Origin: Rhizobium sp. RCAM05350
GTDB taxonomy: Bacteria > Pseudomonadota > Alphaproteobacteria > Rhizobiales > Rhizobiaceae
Direction of reading: 5' to 3'
DNA length: 64,000 nucleotides
Assembly: GCA_024426085.1 (NCBI GenBank)
Contig: CP087975.1
Coordinates: forward strand, 434,001 to 498,000
Shown here piece after piece: positions 31,485 through 41,109 of the stretch; position 1 is the stretch's first letter, and the number at the start of each line of letters is the position of its first letter. The position numbers and the translations under genes were made by a program. Under the pieces are notes generated by a model, which worked only from the letters and a program-made list of their open reading frames with translations, made no database searches and was not told the origin of the DNA.

Positions 31485-32531
31485 TCAATCCCAGTTGAGC
31501 ACGCGGGGCAGTTTCCCTTTCCTTGCCAGCGTGCCGACGAGGCCGAGCGGGAAGAACATCAAGCCCACAGCCATCACCATGCCGGTACCGAGAATGTTGA
31601 TTTCCGAGGCACCCATGGTGGCGACGAAGAGTTCGTTGAGCGCCACGATCAGGATGGCACCGATCACCGGCCCGGCGACGGTTCCCTTGCCGCCGAGGAT
31701 CGACATCAGCACCAGGTTTGCCGAAACGAGAATCACAAGGAAGATATTGGACCGGAGATAAGTGAGGTATTCGCCCCAGACCGCGCCGGCCATGCCGACG
31801 AAGAATGCCGAAAGCGCAAAGGCCATGACCTTATAGAAGCGCGTGTCGATGCCGGCGCTTTCCGCCTTGATCTCGTCCTTGGAGATTGCCCGGAGGCCGA
31901 GGCCGAACTTCGAATGCTTGATCTTGTAGCTCGCCCAGATGGTGAAGGCTGCGATCGCCAGCATGGCGTAGTAGTAGGGAACCTTCGCCCATTGTACGGG
32001 AAGGTCGTTGACGGGCAGCGTCACGCCGTTGGCGCCGCCGATGAGTTCCCAATTGTCGAACAGGATGCGGGCGATCATCAAAAGCGCGATCGAGGAGATG
32101 ATGAAGCTCGGGCCGCGGACCTTCAGCGTCACCATGCCGATCAGGTAACCGACCACGGCGGCGAGCAGGCCGGCCAGCGGCGCAGTGATGATCGTCGAAA
32201 TGCCGTAGCGCGCCAGGATCATGCCGGAGAAATATCCGCCGATCACGAAGAAGACGCTGTGGCCGAGCGAAATGTAGCCGGCAAAGCCGCCGAGGATGTT
32301 CCAGCCCGAGGCCATCGCCACATAGGAGGCGGTAAACAGCACCATATGCAGCAGGTAATTGTAGTTGCCGGTGAACTGCAGCAGCAGCAGGGCGACAAGC
32401 GCCGCCATGATCGTGAGCGGGAACCACGTGGCCCGGGTCTGGTCGACCTTGCGGGCGAGTTTTTCATTGTGGGCGCGGCGCGCTTCGACAACGGCGCTGG
32501 CGCTGGATTGCTGAAGAGTAACGGCCATCAT
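31485..32531 (-). CDS. Liv-type ABC permease (LivM)
   Basis: An intact protein of about 348 residues with 8-9 membrane helices and the LivM landmarks GGFAGYISLGHSVFFVIGGY, GPSFIISSIALLMIARI and the EAA-like loop GLGLRAISKDEIKAESAGID. The start ATG 32531 overlaps the LivH stop (ATGA). With LivH, LivG, LivF and the binding protein it forms an importer of the branched-chain amino acid family, a family that often serves aromatic acids in catabolic operons of alphaproteobacteria. Confidence 0.92.
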   Translation of the reverse strand: MMAVTLQQSSASAVVEARRAHNEKLARKVDQTRATWFPLTIMAALVALLLLQFTGNYNYLLHMVLFTASYVAMASGWNILGGFAGYISLGHSVFFVIGGYFSGMILARYGISTIITAPLAGLLAAVVGYLIGMVTLKVRGPSFIISSIALLMIARILFDNWELIGGANGVTLPVNDLPVQWAKVPYYYAMLAIAAFTIWASYKIKHSKFGLGLRAISKDEIKAESAGIDTRFYKVMAFALSAFFVGMAGAVWGEYLTYLRSNIFLVILVSANLVLMSILGGKGTVAGPVIGAILIVALNELFVATMGASEINILGTGMVMAVGLMFFPLGLVGTLARKGKLPRVLNWD

Positions 32532-33410
32532 GCCATCTCCGGTTTTTCGCCGAACAGGCCCTGGGGCCGCACCAGCAGGATGAGGAAAAGAGCGAGGAAG
32601 AAGGTAAGCGTCGACCAGGTCGCACCAATCCAGGTGCCGACGAAGGCGGCGATGACCGAGAGCATGAGGGCCGCGACCACCGTACCGAGAATGCTGCCCA
32701 TGCCGCCGAGAACGACGACCGACATCAGCATCGCAACCCATTCCCAGTGTTTGGCCGGAAAGAAGCTGAAGACGAAGCTGACCAGCGACCCGGCGGCACC
32801 GGCAAGGCCGATGCCGATGGCAAAGGCGAGGATGCAGATGAAGTTGACGTTGACGCCCAGAAGCTCGGCCGCCTCGCGGTTCTGTGTCGTCGCCCGGATG
32901 GCATAGCCGAGACGGGAATATTTGAGAAACAGGCTCAAAGCGGTGATGATCGTCAGCGAGACGATGCCGGCATAGAGCTGCCCTTTCGGGATGAAGATAT
33001 CGCCGACGAAGAAAGCGTCCGTCGCATAATCAGGCGAGACGACACGCTGCGTGTTGGTGAACAGGCCGCCGAGCAGGCCTTCGACCATCATCGCCAGCGC
33101 AAAGGTCAGAAGCACCGTCATTTCGGAATATTTGGCGCTCTTGGTCTCCCGCTCAAACATCAGCCGGTAAAGGAGCACGCCGATCGCAGCCATGATCAGG
33201 GAGGCCACCGGCAGCATGACGATCGGATCGACGCCCGTCATCTTGAAGGCCCAGTAGGTGACGTAGGCGCCGCCGATGATCAGCGAGGGATGCGCGAGAT
33301 TGACGATGCGCATCACGCCGAAGACCAGTGACAGGCCGGAGCCCATCAGGGCGATGACACCGCCGAGAGCCAGGCCGAGAATGAGTATTTGCAGGATATC
33401 TGCCATCATG
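32528..33410 (-). CDS. Liv-type ABC permease (LivH)
   Basis: An intact 293-residue protein with the LivH landmarks LGGVIALMGSGLSLVFGVMR, IVNLAHPSLIIGGAYV and the cytoplasmic loop YAIRATTQNREAAELLGVN, ending VRPQGLFGEKPEMA. It starts at ATG 33410, seven bases after the LivF stop. It pairs with LivM in the membrane. Confidence 0.92.
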
Positions 33411-33417
33411 TCCTCCT

Positions 33418-34146
33418 TCAGGCGGCCTTCTTGCCGCCGAGGTAGAGTTCCTGGATGCGGGGATCGGCAAGCACATCGGCGGCCGGCCCCTCGAACAGCG
33501 TGCGCCCGAGATCGAGCACCACGCCCCAATCGGAATTCTTCAGGCCCATCAGCGCGTTCTGCTCGACAAGCAGCACGGTGACGCCTTCGGCCGACATCAT
33601 CTTCATGATGTCGAACATTTCCTGGACGATCTTCGGCGCCAGTCCGAGCGAGGGTTCGTCGAGCATGACGATCGTCGGCTTGATGATCAGCGTGCGCGCC
33701 ATGGCGAGCGTCTGCTGCTGGCCGCCGGACATGGTGCCGGCATGTTGGTCGGCGCGCTCGCGCAGGATCGGGAACCGTTCGAGGATGCCTTCGATGCGGC
33801 GCTCCAGTTCCTTCTTGTCGTCAAGGATGAAGCCACCCATGCGCAGGTTTTCGCGCACGGTCATCTTCGGAAACAGAGCCCGCTCCTGCGGCACGAAACA
33901 GATGCCTTCGCGCAGGATCTGGTCAGGACGCATGCCGTTCAGGCGCTTGCCCTTGAAGATGACATCGCCCTTGCGGATCGTCAGCATGCCGCAGATGGCT
34001 TTCATCAGCGTCGATTTGCCCGCGCCGTTCGGCCCGATGATGCAGTGAACCTTGCCGGGTTCGACGGTCAGATGGGCGCCGTCGAGGATTGCCGGGCCGT
34101 CGCCGTAACCGGCGGTGATGTTGGTGACCTGAAGCAGTTCGCTCAT
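33418..34146 (-). CDS. Liv-type ABC ATPase (LivF)
   Basis: An intact 242-residue protein with Walker A GPNGAGKST, signature MSGGQQQTLAMARTL, Walker B TIVMLDEPSLGLAPK and the LivF-typical C-terminus DPRIQELYLGGKKAA. The ATG at 34146 overlaps the LivG stop (TGATG). It is one of the two ATPases of the importer; its partner LivG is damaged in this sequence. Confidence 0.93.
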   Translation of the reverse strand: MSELLQVTNITAGYGDGPAILDGAHLTVEPGKVHCIIGPNGAGKSTLMKAICGMLTIRKGDVIFKGKRLNGMRPDQILREGICFVPQERALFPKMTVRENLRMGGFILDDKKELERRIEGILERFPILRERADQHAGTMSGGQQQTLAMARTLIIKPTIVMLDEPSLGLAPKIVQEMFDIMKMMSAEGVTVLLVEQNALMGLKNSDWGVVLDLGRTLFEGPAADVLADPRIQELYLGGKKAA

Positions 34147-34706
34147 CACGCAGCCTCCTGATCGAGCACGCCGCCGAGATAGGCGTCGAGAACCTGGGGA
34201 TCCTTGCGCACCACATCGGGCGTCCCGTCGCAGATCACCCGCCCCTGCGCCATCACGACGACGCGATGCGAAAGCCGCATGATCAGGTCCATGTTGTGCT
34301 CGACGATCAGCACCGTCAGGCCGCGTGCGTTCAGCGCCTGGATATGGCTGATAATCTCTTCGAGCAGCGACGGGTTGAACAGCCCGGCAATGCCATCGAC
34401 GCGACTGAACGATGACGTTCTCGATGACGGTCATGTCGGAGAGGTTACGGGAAATCTGGAACGTGCGGCTCAAACCCCCTGGCGGTCACCTTGTGCGGCC
34501 GCAGATGGTCGATCCGCTGGCCGTCCAGCCAGACCTCGCCGGATGTCGGTGCAACCGTGCGGCTGATACAGTTGAACGCGGTGGTCTTGCCGGCGCCGTT
34601 CCGGGCCGATCAGGGCGGTGATAGAGCCCTTCTCGACGGTGAAGGTCGCGCCGTCAACGGCCCGTATGCCTCCATAATGCTTGCAGAGATTTTTCACTTC
34701 GAGCAT
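34146..34706 (-). pseudogene. Liv-type ABC ATPase LivG with internal deletion and frameshifts
   Basis: The start MLEVKNLCKHYGGIRAVDGA and Walker A region (GPNGAGKTT after removing one base near 34598) are normal. After a further shift near 34478 the sequence reads LSRTFQISRNLSDMTVIENV. It then jumps near 34410 to DGIAGLFNPSLLEEIISHIQ and the end VEHNMDLIMRLSHRVVVMAQ. About 65-70 residues holding the signature (LSGGQ) and most of Walker B are missing, so the coding length is about 187 residues against the usual 250. Either the ATPase is dead or the assembly lost about 200 bases; the tight coupling to an intact LivF and LivK favours an assembly error. Confidence 0.75.
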
Positions 34707-34746
34707 GCGTCTTACCTTCCATCACGTCTGCATTTGGCAGTCAGGA

Positions 34747-34771
34747 TGTGAGGCCGCGATGCGGCCCCACA
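34747..34771 (-). promoter_or_regulatory. Stem-loop between livK and livG
   Basis: TGTG-a-GGCCGC (34747-34757) pairs with GCGGCC-c-CACA (34761-34771) with one mismatch and loop GAT. It follows the binding-protein gene in the direction of transcription and precedes livG. It could protect the binding-protein mRNA 3' end or attenuate read-through. Confidence 0.55.
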
Positions 34772-34783
34772 GTACGAGAGAGG

Positions 34784-36067
34784 TCAGAACCCTGCCTTGG
34801 GGTAGCTGAACGGCACGACGCCCTCGAATTCGCCCTTCGGATAGACGAACTTCAGCTGACCATCCTGCCACTGGGTCATGATGTGCTCCTTGTCCTTGGC
34901 GAGCCCGCGCTCATCCCAAGTGAAGCGACCGAGAACGGTGCGGGCCGGATCGTCCTTGGTACGGGCATGCAGCCATTCGCCCATCTTGGCGTTGTCGGTC
35001 GAATTCGCACCGGTGATCGCCTGCTCGATGCCCTGGCAGACTGCGAAGGGAATGGCGCTGTCTTCATCCGGCTCGACGCCATAGGCCGCCTCGAAGGCGT
35101 TGACGAAATCGGCATTGTTGAACGGTTTACCGGCGAGCGTGCCGTCGAAAGGAACATCCTTGTGCCAGGTCGTGTGGATCAGGACGCCATCGGCGGCTTC
35201 CTTGCCGACGCCTTCGATGAATTCCGTCTGCGCGCCCTGGCTGAGATAGACCAGCTTCGGCGTCGCACCCACGGTCTTCAGCGCACGTGTCAATTGAACC
35301 GCTTCCTCGGCAGATGCAGTCAGGCCGACGATCATTTCGGCGCCGGAGCGCTTGATCGAATTGGCAAGGTTCAGCCAGTCGTTGAAACCTTCTTCCGGCC
35401 ATTTCTCCTGCATCACCACCTTGATGCCGGCATCGGCGAGATAGCCCGGAGCGAGATCGGCGATTTCCTTGTCGGTCGCAGGGGGTCCTTGACCTTCTGG
35501 CCCAGAAGGCCGCCCGAAATGGCGTTGGCAAAAAGTCGTCGGCGGAAACCACCGCGACCGTCTTCGGCGCCTGGCCGGAGGCGATGATGTCCTTCATCAC
35601 GGCCATCACGTCCTTGCCGGTATATTCGGCGGCGCTCACCTGGAAATAGAACAGGTTCTTGTAACCCTGCTCATAGATGCGCAGCGCCCGCCGGACGGGA
35701 CGGGGTGCACCATGTTGTACTTGGAAAGGACGCTGGCAACCGGGAAGGTCAGGCGGCTGGAAAAGGTGCCGTAGACCGCATCGACCTTGTCGACATTGAT
35801 GAAGCGTTCATACTGGTTGATCGCCGTTGCCGGATCGGAGCGGTTGTCACTGACCACCAGCTCGACCTGCCGGCCGAGAATGCCGCCAGCATCGTTGATC
35901 AGCTCGGTGCACAGCTCATAGCCGCGCTTGTGTTTTTCACCGCTAACCGAAAGGCCGCCGGTGATCGGCAGCGATGCGCCGATCTTGATATTCGCCGCCT
36001 GGACGGCGCTGGACAGCAAAGCCGCCGCCGCTGTCGTCGTTAGAAATTTCGCCAGTTTCATCGACAT
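34784..36067 (-). CDS. Liv-type ABC substrate-binding protein (frameshifted)
   Basis: About 428 residues. A signal peptide (MKLAKFLTTTAAAALLSSAV, cleaved near QAA) is followed by a type I periplasmic binding fold (IKIGASLPITGGLSVSGEKH, QVELVVSDNRSDPATAINQY). Shifts lie near 35690 and 35485-35540; the segments between and after them remain family-like (NLFYFQVSAAEYTGKDVMAV, then VVMQEKWPEEGFNDWLNLAN). The start ATG 36067 has GGAGGA directly upstream; ATG 36061 is an alternative. It captures the imported compound for the LivHMGF channel. Its promoter region carries three LacI-type operators. Confidence 0.9.
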
Positions 36068-36079
36068 TCCTCCTCCGGG

Positions 36080-36093
36080 TGCAATCGATTGCA
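36080..36093. promoter_or_regulatory. LacI-type operator, copy 1
   Basis: The perfect palindrome TGCAATCGATTGCA lies 13 bases upstream of the livK start. A CG-centred 14-mer of this kind is typical of LacI/GalR operators. The divergent LacI-family gene at 36309 is the obvious candidate to bind it. Confidence 0.8.
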
Positions 36094-36217
36094 CGACTTG
36101 TCAAAAAATCGCCGGGCAAACCTGCCCTCCGTTCCTGCAGATCGTCGCCCCAAAGGCTCCTCCCCGGACTGACGCATGCGCGATTCCCGACCATCAGCGT
36201 CTCTTCTCACGAGGTAG

Positions 36218-36231
36218 TGCAATCGATTGCA
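36218..36231. promoter_or_regulatory. LacI-type operator, copy 2
   Basis: Second perfect copy of TGCAATCGATTGCA, 138 bases from copy 1 and 56 bases from copy 3. The spacing would allow looping between repressor dimers. Confidence 0.8.
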
Positions 36232-36273
36232 TGATTTACTAACACTTCATATTCGAATGGTCAAGCATCATCG

Positions 36274-36287
36274 TGCAATCGATTGCC
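36274..36287. promoter_or_regulatory. LacI-type operator, copy 3 (one mismatch)
   Basis: TGCAATCGATTGCC matches the palindrome at 13 of 14 positions. It lies 21 bases upstream of the LacI gene start, suggesting autoregulation. Confidence 0.75.
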
Positions 36288-36308
36288 TAATTTCGCAAAG
36301 GCTGTAGA

Positions 36309-37361
36309 ATGCACCACGACACGAGGCGATGGAATGCAGAAAAAAGAGTTACTTTGAAAGACATAGCCCGGGAGACCGGCGTGCACGTTTCGACCGTTTC
36401 GCGCGCCCTGGACCCTGTCGAACGCAAAACCATCACCGACGAAGTGGCAAAGCGCATACAGGCGGCGGCCGAAAGCCTCGGTTATCGCCCCAACCGGATC
36501 GCGGCCGGACTAAGGACCAACCGGACGATGACCGTCGGCGTGATGATCCCCGACATTACCAACGTGATTTTCCCGCCTATCCTGCGCGGCATCGAGAGCG
36601 TGCTCGAACCGCTCGGCTATGCCTCGATCATCGTCAACACCGACAGCGAGAGGGACCGCGAAATCCGTCTGCTTGACGTCCTGCGCGATCGCGGCGTCGA
36701 CGGCATCATCCATGCCGCCGTATTGCGCAGCGATCCATCGATCGCCAAGGCGGCGCAGGATGGCTTGCCGGTCGTGACGCTCAACCGAAAGGTCGAGGCC
36801 TCCGATATCCCCTACGTCATCAACGACGAGGACGCCGGCATTTGCCAGATGCTGCGCCATCTCCGCGAGCTCGGTCATACCCGGATCGCCCATATCGCCG
36901 GGCCGCAGGACCTCTCCACCGGACAGTTGCGGCTCGCCGCGTTCCGAAGAGCCGCCTGGGACCTTGGCGCCGAGGCCGAAGAGGATTTGATCGTCACCGC
37001 CACCCGCTTCGATGAACAGGAAGGGGCGCGCTGCCTGTCGGCACTCTTGTCCTCCGGCGAGACCTTCACCGCCGTGCTTTGCGCCAACGACCGCCTGGCA
37101 CTGGGCGCCATCGAAGCCCTGCGCGAGCGGGGTATCGACTGCCCGCGCCAGGTTTCCGTCACCGGCTTCAACGACATGCCCTTTCTCGACCTGATCCGGC
37201 CGAAGCTGACGACGGTCCGGATCCAGCAGCATGGCGCCGGACGCGCCGCTGCCGAAATCCTGCTGCGGCTCCTGAACGGCGAGACGGCGGATGACGTTGA
37301 GATCGAAACCATCCTGCCCATCGAGCTTGTGATCCGCGAAAGCACTGCGCCCTGCCCCTGA
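36309..37361 (+). CDS. LacI-family transcriptional regulator of the livK-dioxygenase operon
   Basis: An intact 350-residue protein. The HTH VTLKDIARETGVHVSTVSRA and hinge helix (SLGYRPNRIAAGLRT) are followed by a periplasmic-binding-like ligand domain (MTVGVMIPDITNVIFPPILR to CANDRLALGAIEALRERGID, then SVTGFNDMPFLDLIRPKLTT). It is divergent from livK, with three operator copies between, so it probably represses the aromatic-transport operon and itself until an inducer binds. The gene has a weak ribosome-binding site. It converges, with a 10-base gap, on the dioxygenase gene of the neighbouring operon. Confidence 0.93.
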   Translation: MHHDTRRWNAEKRVTLKDIARETGVHVSTVSRALDPVERKTITDEVAKRIQAAAESLGYRPNRIAAGLRTNRTMTVGVMIPDITNVIFPPILRGIESVLEPLGYASIIVNTDSERDREIRLLDVLRDRGVDGIIHAAVLRSDPSIAKAAQDGLPVVTLNRKVEASDIPYVINDEDAGICQMLRHLRELGHTRIAHIAGPQDLSTGQLRLAAFRRAAWDLGAEAEEDLIVTATRFDEQEGARCLSALLSSGETFTAVLCANDRLALGAIEALRERGIDCPRQVSVTGFNDMPFLDLIRPKLTTVRIQQHGAGRAAAEILLRLLNGETADDVEIETILPIELVIRESTAPCP

Positions 37362-37371
37362 CAAGGTAAGG

Positions 37372-38265
37372 CTAACCGCGCTTCTCGCCGACGCGCGCCA
37401 GAACGAAATCATGCTCGACCTCCCAGAAGTCGCCACCGAACTCGTAGGCCTCGGCGCGGTCCGGATCATGCGTGTGCCTGAATTCCGCGAGCAGGCTTTC
37501 CTTCACGCCGAAGACGGCATCCGAATTGATGTAGGGATCGTCCGGATCGAAGATGTGGGTGATCAGCGTTTCGAAGCCGTCGGCCTTGATGATGTAGTGC
37601 AGATGCGCCGGCCGGTTCGGATGGCGGCCGAGATGATCGAGCATCTGGCCAACCGGGCCGTCGTTCGGGATCGGATAGTATTTCGGCTTGACCGCCCGGA
37701 ACCAGTAGCGGCCATCGGCATCGGTGCGGAAGACGCCGCGCAGGTTGAAATCCGGCTGGATGCCCTGTTGCTGCACGTCATAGAAACCTTCGTCATTGGC
37801 CTGCCAGACGTCAAGCACCGCATCCTTGATCGGCAGGCCCGCCGTGTCGAGAATACGGCCGCCGATCACCATATCCTCGCCCTTGGCATCGAGGCAGATA
37901 TTGGCACCCATCGGCAGTTCCGGCGCACCCTTGACGTGGAACGGCCCGAGCACCGTGCTTTCCGACGCGCCGGTTGGTTTGCGGTTGTTGATCGCATCGA
38001 CCAGCATCGAGACGCCCAGCGTATCCGACAGCAGGATGAACTCCTGCCGCCACTCGTTGCACATCTGGCCGGTGCGCGTCAGGAACATGATCGCCTGGAA
38101 CCATTCCTCCTGCGTCGGCTCGATCTCCTTGACCGCCTCATGCAGCTTGCGGGTGACCACCTCCATGATCTCTTTCAGCCGCTCGTCTTTGGCATTTTTG
38201 TTGCGGCCGGTGACGACCTCGACGGAATTCTCTTCGGTAAAGAAACCCTTTTCATGCGCATCCAT
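37372..38265 (-). CDS. Intradiol dioxygenase, hydroxyquinol 1,2-dioxygenase type
   Basis: An intact protein of about 297 residues with N-terminal dimerisation helices (DERLKEIMEVVTRKLHEAVK) and Fe(III) ligands Tyr162 (EGFYDVQ), Tyr197 (KYYPIPNDGPVG), His221 and His223 (RPAHLHY). The segment PFHVKGAPELPMGANI matches hydroxyquinol 1,2-dioxygenases, which convert hydroxyquinol to maleylacetate. ATG 38265 follows GGAAAGTGAG, just after the stop of the flavin hydroxylase gene; an upstream ATG at 38283 is less likely. It is the last gene of the hydroxyquinol operon. Confidence 0.9.
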   Translation of the reverse strand: MDAHEKGFFTEENSVEVVTGRNKNAKDERLKEIMEVVTRKLHEAVKEIEPTQEEWFQAIMFLTRTGQMCNEWRQEFILLSDTLGVSMLVDAINNRKPTGASESTVLGPFHVKGAPELPMGANICLDAKGEDMVIGGRILDTAGLPIKDAVLDVWQANDEGFYDVQQQGIQPDFNLRGVFRTDADGRYWFRAVKPKYYPIPNDGPVGQMLDHLGRHPNRPAHLHYIIKADGFETLITHIFDPDDPYINSDAVFGVKESLLAEFRHTHDPDRAEAYEFGGDFWEVEHDFVLARVGEKRG

Positions 38266-38272
38266 TACGGTC

Positions 38273-40024
38273 TCACTTTCCAAGAATTGTCATCAGCACC
38301 CGGCGCAGTTCAGCGGCCGGATCGTCGGCAATCGCCTCGCGCCGCCAGGCGACATGGTGGTCCGGGCGGACCAGCAGAATGCCGCTGTCGTGGATTTCGC
38401 GGATATTTGCCCAGTCGCCGGTAAAATCCTGCCAGTGCTGACGCGGGCCGATGAGATGGGCGGTGATGTCGATGCCCAGTTCCTTGCCAAGGCTGCGTGC
38501 GGCCTCGACCCAGCCCTGCCCGCCAATGCCGGTGAGCACCGTGAACTTGCCATGGCCGGTGAGATCGAGCGTCGAAACTTTTTCACCGGTGCCGGAGAAC
38601 ACCCAGGCGTGCGGCAGCCGCGCGCCCGGCCAGCTCGTTTGCTGGCAATGCAGCTCCGATCCTTGGTGAAGGCCGGCTCCGCCTGTCCATCGGTGATCGC
38701 AGCGCCGGAGCGATAGCGCTGGTTCATCTCGACACCGTGGCAATCGAACTCGTAGACCTTGTCGGCAATCGCCTTGCGGATTGCAGCGCGCTGCCCTTCG
38801 GCGGCGACCGTGTTGTTGCAGCGGGCATCCATGTTCTGCTGCATCTTCACGGGGTCGATGGAATCGAGCAGGCCGAGCGCCTTGAAGATCGGGCCGAACT
38901 CCTCGATCGACTTGTTGGCGCGGGTGACGATCTGCTTGGCGACCGGCGCGCGTTCAGCCTGATAGCTGTCGAGCAGCTTTGGCCCCGCCGTGCCCTTCAA
39001 AACGAAAGCGAGCTTCCAGGCGAGGTTGAAAGCGTCCTGGATCGAGGTATTGGAGCCAAGGCCGTTCGACGGCGGATGCCGGTGGGTGGCGTCGCCCATG
39101 CAGAAGACGCGGCCGTTCGACGTGGTGGTGGCGTACATGTTGTTGACGGTCCACGTGGACACCGACTTGATGGTCATCTCGAGATCGGGATCGCCAACGA
39201 GGTCGCGCACCACCTTCTTGGCATGCGCCTCATCCACCGAGGGCGCCGGCTGGTTGATATCGTAGCCCCAGACGATCAGCCATTCGTCCCATGGCCTCAC
39301 CATACGCACCAGCCCCATGCCGATGCCGCCGACATCCGCGCCCGGCTGCAGCACCCAGTAGAGTACCGACGGGCGATGAGCGACGAGACGCGAAAGATCA
39401 GCCTTGAACAGGATGTTCATCGAGCCGGCGACGCCCATCTTACCCTCGAAGGTGAGACCGGCATGTTCCACGACCTTGGAATTTCCGCCATCGGCTCCGA
39501 CCAGATATTTCGAGCGGACGATGATTTCCCTGCCGATCAACCGGTCGAGACAGGTTGTCGTCACGCCGTCCTCGTCCTGGACGTGGCTCAGATATTCCGT
39601 CGACATGCGCGGCTGGGTACCGCGCGAACAGGCCGTCTTGAACAACAATGGCTCCATGAATGTCTGCGGCAGGTCGTTCATCCGGGTTGGCGAAGAAAGC
39701 TGATGCTCCGCGCGAAAGCGGATGTTTGCCCCAGCTCTTCATCCGGCCGATCTCCTCGCCGGTGAGCGAGGTACAGAAGACGTTCTCACCCATCAGGTCC
39801 TGCTCTGCGGCGAACATATAGGCCTCGTCCTCCACGTCGCGGCCGAGATCGCGCAGCACTTCCATGGTGCGCTGGTTGGTAATGTGGGCGCGCGGCGTGC
39901 TTGCGAGCCAGCGGTAACGGTTGATCACCAGGTTCTCAACCCCGTAGGACGAAAGCAGGGCTGCGGTGGCGGAGCCCGCCGGGCCAGTGCCGATGATGAG
40001 TACGTCGGTGGTAATGTCAGCCAT
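38273..40024 (-). CDS. FAD-dependent phenol-type hydroxylase, TfdB-like (two frameshifts)
   Basis: About 583 residues. The FAD motif VLIIGTGPAGSATAALLSSY lies at the N-terminus, the DG motif in YLVGADGGNSKVVEHAGL and the GD motif in RVFCMGDATHRHPPSNGLGS. A thioredoxin-like C-terminal domain (ITAHLIGPRQHWQDF..) follows, as in 2,4-dichlorophenol 6-monooxygenase and phenol 2-monooxygenase. Shifts lie near 39715 and 38655. It would hydroxylate a phenol using NAD(P)H and O2; next to hydroxyquinol dioxygenase and maleylacetate reductase, a dihydroxybenzene such as resorcinol, giving hydroxyquinol, is a natural candidate (inference). Its ATG overlaps the LivM stop by 8 bases. Confidence 0.9.
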
Positions 40025-41100
40025 GAGGCCCTCCCTTATGCGTATGGTTGAGTGGACCGCCCTTCAGAACGCGGCGGACCGGAAAAAGCTGGATGCCGGT
40101 GCGGTCGGAGAACAGTCCCCAGAGGCCGCGCGGCGCAAAAGCATGACGACGATGCCGAGAAGACCCAGCATCAGCAGATACCAGGAGCCGAAATCGGCCA
40201 GCAGGTTCTGCAGCAGGAAAAGATGATGACGCCGAGGATCGGGCCTTCGATCGTGCCGATGCCGCCGATCACGACGATGAAGATGACGTAGGCCGTCCAG
40301 TCGGTGACCGAGAAAGCGGCATCCGGCGAGATGCGCGCCTTCTGGACGTAGATGAGCGCGCCGCACGTGCCCGTGATAAAGGCGGTAGCGAGATAGACCA
40401 GCGTCTTCATCCGCCGCGCATCGACGCCGACGGCGCGCGCCGCCTGTTCATTGTCGCGCACTGCGGCAAGGCCAAGACCCTGCTTGCTGCGCAGAAGCCC
40501 GTAGATGAAACCTACCGTCGCGACGACGAGGATCAGCGCCAGCCAATAGGTCAGTGCATCGCCCGCCTCCGAGGCCTTCATGCCGAAGAAATCGCGCATC
40601 ATGTTAACGCCGATCATCTCGCGGGTTGCCTCGCGCGGCAGCGAGGTACCGGTGCCGCCGCCAAGCGCCTTCCATTGGGCAAGCAACAGCCGCACGACTT
40701 CGGCGACAACCCAGGTACCGATGGCAAAGTAGGGGCCATAGAGCCGGAAGGTGAAGAAGGCCGTCGGAATGGCCAGCGCAACCGAGAACAGCCCGGCAAT
40801 CAGGATGGCCACGACCGGATCGACGCCGAACAGGATGACTGCGCCGAACATCGTATAGGCGCCGAAGCCGACGAAAGCCTGCTGACCGACCGAAATCAGC
40901 CCGGCATAACCGGCAAGCAGGTTCCAGTTCTGCGCCAGAACCAGCATGGTGAGGATGAAGAACAGGTCCTGGATGACGCCGCGCGAGACGATGAAGGGTG
41001 CAGCAAAGGCGAGCAGCAACAGCGCGATGACCGCGATTGCCGTCAGCATCGACGCCCGGGTGCGCGTCTCGACCGTGAAAGAGGGAATGGCCATGGTCAT
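40017..41100 (-). CDS. Liv-type ABC permease LivM of the hydroxyquinol operon (frameshifted)
   Basis: About 360 residues. The LivM landmarks are LLAGYAGLISVGQQAFVGFG, YGPYFAIGTWVVAEVVRLLL and GLAAVRDNEQAARAVGVDA. Shifts near 40215 and 40140 precede the end LFAPRGLWGLFSDRTGIQLF. The corrected frame stops at 40017, overlapping the hydroxylase start. It forms the second aromatic-type importer with LivH, LivF, LivG and the binding protein upstream. Confidence 0.9.
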
Positions 41101-41109
41101 CGCTGCACC

